Shown: piece by piece, positions 58,560-64,000 of the stretch
Layout: the number at the start of each line of letters is the position of its first letter
Numbering within the stretch: position 1 is the stretch's first letter
From: VRUE01 sp963824215
GTDB taxonomy: Bacteria > Actinomycetota > Thermoleophilia > Solirubrobacterales > 70-9
Reading direction: 5' to 3'
Length of the DNA stretch: 64,000 nucleotides
Assembly: GCA_963824215.1 (NCBI GenBank)
Contig: CAWGOE010000001.1
Location: 558,001-622,000, forward strand
Position numbers and translations under genes: made by a program
The notes under the pieces: model-generated
What the model was told of the DNA's origin: nothing
The model's input: the letters and a program-made list of their open reading frames with translations, nothing else
Database searches by the model: none

Positions 58560-59909
58560 CTAAGCCCCTCGTCGTGGTCTTTTGGGACGCCTTGCCGGCG
58601 GCCCGATGATTTTCTCCGGCCCATCACGATCATCAAGCGCGACGTACTCACGCTCGCGCTCACCGGTATAGATCTGCCGCGGCCGGGCGATCTTCTGTTC
58701 GGAGTCGTCCTTCATCTCCATCCACTGCGCGATCCAGCCGGCGGTGCGGGGGATCGCGAAGATCACGGTGAACATCTCCGTCGGCACGCCAAGCGACTCG
58801 TAGATGATCCCCGAGTAGTAGTCGACGTTGGGGTAGAGCTTGCGCGAGGTGAAGTACTCATCGTCGAGCGCCCGCTTCTCCAGCTCGCGGGCGATCTCGA
58901 CCAGCGGGTTGTATTCGGTCGCCTCGAAGACCTCCCCCATGTGCTGCTGGATGATTTTCGCCCGCGGGTCGTAGTTCTTGTAGACGCGGTGGCCGAAGCC
59001 CATCAGTTTCTCTTCGCGCCCCTTCACCCGCTCGAGGAAGTCCGGGATGTCCTCGACCGAGCCGATCTTGCGCAGCATCCGCAGCACCGCCTCGTTGGCG
59101 CCGCCGTGCAGCGGGCCGTAGAGCGCCGCCACGCCGGCCGCGACCGCCGAGTAGGGGTCGACGTCGGAGGAGCCGACGCCGCGCACCGCGTTGGTGGAGC
59201 AGTTCTGTTCGTGGTCGGCGTGGAGGATGAAGAGCACGTCGAGCGCCTTGGAGAGGCTTTCTTTCGGGACGTGCCGAGCTTCGGTCATCTTGAACATCAT
59301 CGAGAGGAAGTTCTCGGCGAAGTTGAGCTCGTTGTCGGGATAGACGTAGGGCAGGCCGCGGTTGTGGCGGTAGGAGAAGGCAGCCAGCGTTGGCACCTTG
59401 GCGATCAGCCGCACCGCCGCCATGTAGCGCTCTTCGGGGTCTTCGGTGTGCTTGGCGTCGGGGTAGAAGGTCGAAAGCGCCCCGACGCCGGCCAGCAGCA
59501 TCCCCATCGGGTGGGCGTCATAGCGGAAGCCCTCGAAGAACTGCTTGAGGTCCTCGTGGACGAAGGTGTGGTGGATGATGTCGTGGGTCCAACGCTCGAG
59601 CTGCGGTCCGGTGGGCAGCTCGCCGAAGATCAAGAGGTAGGCGACCTCGAGGAAGCTGGAGCGTTCGCAGAGCTGCTCGATCGAGTAGCCGCGGTGTTCG
59701 AGGATCCCGGCCTCGCCGTCGATGTAGGTGACCGCCGAGCGGCAGGAGGCCGTATTGGTGAACGCCGGGTCGTAGGCGAGCATGCCGAATTCGTCCTCGT
59801 CGACTTTGATCTGGCGCAGGTCCATCGCGCGGACCGTGCCGTCGGTGATCGGCAGCTCGTAGGTCTTACCGGTGCGGTTGTCGGTGACAGTGAGGGAGTC
59901 GGCGCTCAT
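58560..59909 (-). CDS. gltA: Citrate synthase
   Basis: 449-aa type-II citrate synthase that condenses acetyl-CoA and oxaloacetate. It has an N-terminal beta domain (LTVTDNRTGKTYELPITDGT), the catalytic His in LYGPLHGGANEAVLRML, the GFGHRVYKNYDPRA block with the second His and the Asp/Arg region ending ARPRQIYTGE. The Lys/Arg-rich tail (RRPKRPRRGA) is lineage-specific. It is divergent from no gene directly; the PfkB gene upstream is codirectional, 37 nt away. Confidence 0.97.
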   Translation of the reverse strand: MSADSLTVTDNRTGKTYELPITDGTVRAMDLRQIKVDEDEFGMLAYDPAFTNTASCRSAVTYIDGEAGILEHRGYSIEQLCERSSFLEVAYLLIFGELPTGPQLERWTHDIIHHTFVHEDLKQFFEGFRYDAHPMGMLLAGVGALSTFYPDAKHTEDPEERYMAAVRLIAKVPTLAAFSYRHNRGLPYVYPDNELNFAENFLSMMFKMTEARHVPKESLSKALDVLFILHADHEQNCSTNAVRGVGSSDVDPYSAVAAGVAALYGPLHGGANEAVLRMLRKIGSVEDIPDFLERVKGREEKLMGFGHRVYKNYDPRAKIIQQHMGEVFEATEYNPLVEIARELEKRALDDEYFTSRKLYPNVDYYSGIIYESLGVPTEMFTVIFAIPRTAGWIAQWMEMKDDSEQKIARPRQIYTGEREREYVALDDRDGPEKIIGPPARRPKRPRRGA

Positions 59910-59946
59910 GCGGCGAAGATTCTCGCAGCTCAGAAGCTCCGGCCCG

Positions 59947-60870
<924 letters not shown>

Positions 60871-60883
60871 GGGCAGGCAGGTT

Positions 60884-60951
60884 AAGGGGTTGGGGTCCGC
60901 CTCGGCGGCGCAACAACGGGGAGGCGCCGGCGAGGCGGACCCCAACCCCTT
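60884..60951. repeat. Inverted repeat in a divergent promoter region
   Basis: Perfect 21-bp arms (60884-60904 and 60931-60951, AAGGGGTTGGGGTCCGCCTC plus G) around a 26-bp loop. The outer AAGGGGTT is shared with the repeat at 58444. It lies between two gene starts, so a terminator role is unlikely. Confidence 0.8.
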
Positions 60952-60976
60952 TCCCCAGGCCATATGGTTGGCGGTC

Positions 60977-61924
60977 GTGAAAGCGATCCAGATTGATGAG
61001 TTCGGCGGGCCTGAGGTTCTTGCGTACCGCGATGTTGAGGACCCGGTGCCCGGCCACGACGAGGTTGTGGTTGAGGTCGCCCGCAGCGGGATCAATTTCG
61101 CTGACACTCACGCGACGCGGAACGATTACTTGGCTGAGCAGCAGTTGCCGCTGATCCCGGGGGCGGAGGTCAGCGGGCGGACGCCAGACGGGCAGCGAGT
61201 CGCCGCGATCCTCGGCGCCGGCGCCTACGCGGAGAAGGTCTCGGTGCCGGCACAGATGTTGGTCCCGGTTCCCGACGAGGTCGACGACGACCAGGCTGCT
61301 GCCCTGCTGCTGCAGGGAATTACTGCGATGGCGCTGGTGCGTCGTTGCGCGCGCATCGAGCCGGGAGAAACGCTGCTGGTTGAGGCCGCCGCCGGCGGTA
61401 CCGGCTCGCTGGCGGTGCAGCTCGGCAAGCAGGCGGGCGCAAAGGTGATCGGGCTGGCCTCGAGCGAGGAGAAGCGGGCCACGGTCGAACGGCTCGGCGC
61501 CGACGCGACCGTCGACTCGCGCGCCGAGGACCTGAAGGAGGCGATCCTCGCGGCCAACGACGGCAAGCGGGTCGATGCCGTCCTCCACATGAGCGGCGGC
61601 GACGCTTTCGACGCCGAGCTCTCGGCGCTCGCTCCGCTCGGGCGCATGGTCGTCTTCGGCATCGCCTCGCGCGAACAGCGCGAGGTCTCCACCGCCGCCC
61701 TGCTGCGGGGCTCCAAGGCTGTGATCGGCTTCTGGCTGGTCCACCTCTTGATGCGGCCCCAAGAGGCTGGGCCGATGATCACCGAGCTGCTCGCCGCCGT
61801 TGCCGGCGGCGAGCTCGAGGTCAGCGTCGGCGAGGTCTACCCGCTCTCAGAGGCCGCTCGCGCCCACGAAGACCTGATCGCCCGCCGCACCAGCGGCAAG
61901 CTCCTACTGGACCCGTCCAAGTGA
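60977..61924 (+). CDS. Quinone oxidoreductase-like MDR enzyme
   Basis: 315-aa zinc-independent medium-chain dehydrogenase/reductase. The N-terminus (KAIQIDEFGGPEVLAYRDVE) and SGINFADTHATRNDY are typical of QOR/zeta-crystallin-type NADPH-dependent reductases. The cofactor loop is AAAGGTGSLAVQLGKQAGAK. No catalytic-zinc ligands are visible. GTG start at 60977. Its TGA overlaps the GTG of the DEAD-box gene, so they are coupled. Confidence 0.88.
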   Translation: MKAIQIDEFGGPEVLAYRDVEDPVPGHDEVVVEVARSGINFADTHATRNDYLAEQQLPLIPGAEVSGRTPDGQRVAAILGAGAYAEKVSVPAQMLVPVPDEVDDDQAAALLLQGITAMALVRRCARIEPGETLLVEAAAGGTGSLAVQLGKQAGAKVIGLASSEEKRATVERLGADATVDSRAEDLKEAILAANDGKRVDAVLHMSGGDAFDAELSALAPLGRMVVFGIASREQREVSTAALLRGSKAVIGFWLVHLLMRPQEAGPMITELLAAVAGGELEVSVGEVYPLSEAARAHEDLIARRTSGKLLLDPSK

Positions 61925-63396
61925 CCGCTTTCAAAGAGCTGGGGCTGGCGCCGGAGATCCAGCAGGCGCTGGACGAGCTCGGCTACACGGAGCCGAGCCC
62001 GATCCAGGAGAAAGCGATCCCGGAGCTGCTCGCCGGCCACGACGTGATCGGTCAGGCGCAGACCGGGACCGGCAAGACCGCCGCGTTTGGCCTGCCCCTG
62101 CTCCAGTACATCGATCCTTCCGACGACGAGGTGCAGGCGGTCGTCCTCACGCCGACCCGCGAGCTCTGCATCCAGGTGACCCAGGCTCTGCGCGCCTACG
62201 CCGAGCACCTCGACGTCGAGATCGTCGCCGTCTTCGGCGGCGCGCCGATCAAATCGCAGCAGGCGCAGCTGCGCGCCGGCGCCCACGTCGTCGTCGCCAC
62301 CGTCGGCCGGATGATGGACCTGATGTCGCGCCGCTCCCTCGTCCTCACCGCGGCCCGCTACATCGTCCTCGACGAGGCTGACGAGATGCTCGACCTGGGC
62401 TTCATCGAGGACGTCGAGAAGATCCTGCGGATGTGCCCGAGCGGGCGTCAGACGGCGCTCTTCTCGGCGACGATGCCGCCGCCGGTCAAACGGCTCGCCG
62501 AGAGCTACATGTATGACCCGCAGACGATCAAAATCACGCCGAAGAAACTGACCGTGGACGCGATCGCCCAGGCTTTTGTCGAGGTGGCGGCGAACGAGAA
62601 GGCGTCGCGCCTGGTCGAGCTGCTGAAGACCGAGGAACCGGAGCAGGCGATCATCTTCTGCCGCACCAAAATCGGCGCCTCGAAGCTGGAGAAGACACTG
62701 AAGGACAAAGGCCTCGACGTGAAGGCCCTGCACGGCGACATGAGCCAGGGCTCGCGCGATGGGGTGATGATCGCCTTCAAGGACCACCGCGTGCGGCTGC
62801 TGGTCGCCACCGACATCGCCGCTCGCGGGCTCGACATCGAGCACGTCACCCACGTGATCAACTACGACGTCCCAGCTTCCTCAGAGGTCTACGTGCACCG
62901 GATCGGCCGCACCGGCAGGGTCGGCCGCACGGGCCGCGCAATCACCTTCGTCACGCCCGCCCAGCGCGAGGAGATCGGGCGGATCGAGCGGGACGTCAAA
63001 ACCTCGATCGGCGAGTGGGAGAGCCCGGAGGAGCGGATGGAACACGCCCCCCGCCCGCGCCGACGCGAGCGGCCCAAGGTGAGCGAGGAGGGCGGCGAGG
63101 CCAAGCCTGCTGCCGAGGAGGGGGCCGAGACGCCCGCCGCGGAGGCGCCAGCAAACGGCAAGCCAGTAAAGCTCTTCGTAAACCGGGGTGAGCGCAGCGG
63201 CATCGACGAGGAGGATCTGCGCTGGGCCCTGCGCGAGGGAGCTGTCCTGCCCGAGGAGGCGATCCACGACGTCCGCGTCCTGCACCGCTTCTCCTTCGTC
63301 GAGGTCGATTCCGATCAGGCCGACCGCACGGTCGAGTTCCTCGACGGGACGAAGCTGAAAGGCAAGGAGATCCGACTCGAGATCGCCAAGAGCTGA
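61921..63396 (+). CDS. DEAD-box RNA helicase with DbpA-like RNA-binding domain
   Basis: 491-aa helicase. It has the Q motif (FKELGLAPEIQQALDELGYT, PSPIQ), motif I AQTGTGKT, PTREL, DEAD (LDEADEMLDLGF), SAT, and motif VI HRIGRTGRVGRTG. An acidic/Pro-Ala linker (about 385-410) leads to a C-terminal DbpA/CsdA-type RRM (KLFVNRGERSGIDEEDLRWA to KEIRLEIAK). It probably remodels rRNA or mRNA, often at low temperature. The GTG start overlaps the upstream stop. Confidence 0.93.
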   Translation: MTAFKELGLAPEIQQALDELGYTEPSPIQEKAIPELLAGHDVIGQAQTGTGKTAAFGLPLLQYIDPSDDEVQAVVLTPTRELCIQVTQALRAYAEHLDVEIVAVFGGAPIKSQQAQLRAGAHVVVATVGRMMDLMSRRSLVLTAARYIVLDEADEMLDLGFIEDVEKILRMCPSGRQTALFSATMPPPVKRLAESYMYDPQTIKITPKKLTVDAIAQAFVEVAANEKASRLVELLKTEEPEQAIIFCRTKIGASKLEKTLKDKGLDVKALHGDMSQGSRDGVMIAFKDHRVRLLVATDIAARGLDIEHVTHVINYDVPASSEVYVHRIGRTGRVGRTGRAITFVTPAQREEIGRIERDVKTSIGEWESPEERMEHAPRPRRRERPKVSEEGGEAKPAAEEGAETPAAEAPANGKPVKLFVNRGERSGIDEEDLRWALREGAVLPEEAIHDVRVLHRFSFVEVDSDQADRTVEFLDGTKLKGKEIRLEIAKS

Positions 63397-63404
63397 GCCC
63401 TCGC

Positions 63405-63770
63405 TCAGCCGCTGGTCAGCTCGGCGATCTTGGCGAAGAGCCGATCGAAGTCGATCGGCTTTGGGATGTAGGCGGCGATCGCCAGGTCCGAGTGGGCGCC
63501 GCCGTCACCGCCGTCGGTGTGAGCGCTGACGATCAGCGCCGGCGTTTCGACGCCGTTCTCGCGTAGCTCTCGCAGAGCGTCGATGCCGGATTTGCGCGGC
63601 ATCATCGCGTCGAGCAGGAGCAGGTCGTGGCCGCCCGGATCGCGGCAGACCGCTGTGACGACGTCCTCGCCGTCGCTTGCCGTCTCGACCTCATGGCCCT
63701 CCATCTCGAGGCGGGTGCGGAGCAGCAGCAGGATCGTCTCGGAATCATCGGCGACGAGAATCTTTGCCAT
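63405..63770 (-). CDS. Single-domain response regulator (CheY-like)
   Basis: 121-aa receiver domain. The acidic pocket is in ILVADDSE, the phospho-acceptor Asp in LLLLDAMMPRKSG near 54, Thr/Ser in LIVSAHTD and Lys in YIPKPID. There is no output domain. Its ATG overlaps the TGA of the upstream histidine-kinase gene, so the two form a coupled pair. Confidence 0.9.
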   Translation of the reverse strand: MAKILVADDSETILLLLRTRLEMEGHEVETASDGEDVVTAVCRDPGGHDLLLLDAMMPRKSGIDALRELRENGVETPALIVSAHTDGGDGGAHSDLAIAAYIPKPIDFDRLFAKIAELTSG

Positions 63771-64000
63771 CAGGTCACCTCAACCCGGTCGCGGGCGATT
63801 GCCGGTAGGCGGATGCGGAAGGCCGAGCCGCTGCCGGGGCCCGAGGCAGCGTCGATGCTGCCGCCGTGCAGCTCGATCAGCGACTTGGAGATCGCCAAGC
63901 CGAGTCCGGTGCCGCCGACCCGCTGCGTCTCGCCGGCATCGCCGCGGGTGAAGCGCTCGAAGATGTGCTCGAGCTGCTCAGCGGGGATTCCGGGGCCGTT
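63770..64000 (-). CDS. Sensor histidine kinase, C-terminal end (gene runs off the window)
   Basis: Only the last 76 residues are in the window. They contain the end of the HATPase_c domain: NGPGIPAEQLEHIFERFTRG (G1/F boxes) and GGTGLGLAISKSLIELHGG (G2 box), ending RIRLPAIARDRVEVT. The kinase probably phosphorylates the adjacent CheY-like regulator. The input domain and His box lie beyond the window. Confidence 0.9.
   Translation of the reverse strand, partial: NGPGIPAEQLEHIFERFTRGDAGETQRVGGTGLGLAISKSLIELHGGSIDAASGPGSGSAFRIRLPAIARDRVEVT

Overview
The window is high-GC DNA with closely packed genes, short intergenic gaps, C/G-ending codons and frequent GTG or TTG starts. The gene set points to an actinobacterium, most likely the class Thermoleophilia (Solirubrobacterales-like): an actinobacterial/eukaryote-type IleRS, an E2-E1 fused 2-oxoglutarate dehydrogenase, a PHP-containing PolX, a decaprenyl-phosphate phosphoribosyltransferase-like UbiA enzyme, a cyclic-di-AMP riboswitch on an NlpC/P60 hydrolase, and AbiEi/DUF559 proteins. 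The lineage is inferred from gene content; there is no rRNA in the window.

Layout. 1-5.8 kb: a leftward run of M15-like peptidase, lipoprotein, a cobalamin riboswitch, two secreted proteins that pair a terpenoid-cyclase-like toroid with a DUF4430 domain in opposite orders (the two folds of intrinsic factor/transcobalamin), then fumC. 5.9-10.3 kb: a benzoylformate-decarboxylase-like enzyme and a FAD/Fe-S 2-hydroxyacid dehydrogenase. 10.3-16.8 kb: SDR, ileS, 4-OT tautomerase, thioredoxin, PolX. 16.8-17.1 kb: a tRNA-like, probably structured RNA ending in a terminator. 17-20.2 kb: membrane protein, trehalose phosphatase, two TauE half-genes, PAC2 protein. 20.2-23.5 kb: two copies of a palindromic repeat, then a helicase-nuclease gene broken by another palindromic element and a frameshift. 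23.5-31 kb: IMPase, a gene under tandem LexA-type boxes, an ECF sigma/zinc-finger fusion with a secreted Ig-like partner, UXS, methylmalonyl-CoA mutase. 31-32 kb: an AbiEi/DUF559 gene bounded by 48-bp terminal palindromes. 33-38.8 kb: PccB, four TetR genes (one frameshifted), a frameshifted Fic gene. 38.9-42.8 kb: a spermidine/putrescine-type ABC transporter. 42.9-48 kb: ydaO riboswitch with NlpC/P60, SDR, IS481 relic, aconitase. 48-54.4 kb: Kgd-like E2-E1 fusion and fatty acyl-CoA reductase. 54.6-58.4 kb: AGPS-like FAD enzyme, a small toxin-antitoxin-like pair, UbiA enzyme, two hypotheticals. 58.5-64 kb: citrate synthase, PfkB kinase, quinone oxidoreductase, DEAD-box helicase, response regulator and a partial histidine kinase.

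How the genes work together. Central metabolism is strongly represented: citrate synthase, aconitase, 2-oxoglutarate dehydrogenase and fumarase cover much of the TCA cycle, and PccB plus methylmalonyl-CoA mutase feed propionyl-CoA into it through a B12 enzyme, which fits the B12-responsive locus at the left end. The adjacent acyl-CoA reductase and AGPS-family gene together suggest alkyl-ether lipid synthesis. A recurring oddity is long, near-perfect inverted repeats with copy-specific arms, some sharing a conserved core, lying between genes and in one case inside a gene. Several genes carry single-base frame breaks (helicase, TetR, Fic, start of the ABC ATPase), which could be real decay or assembly error.
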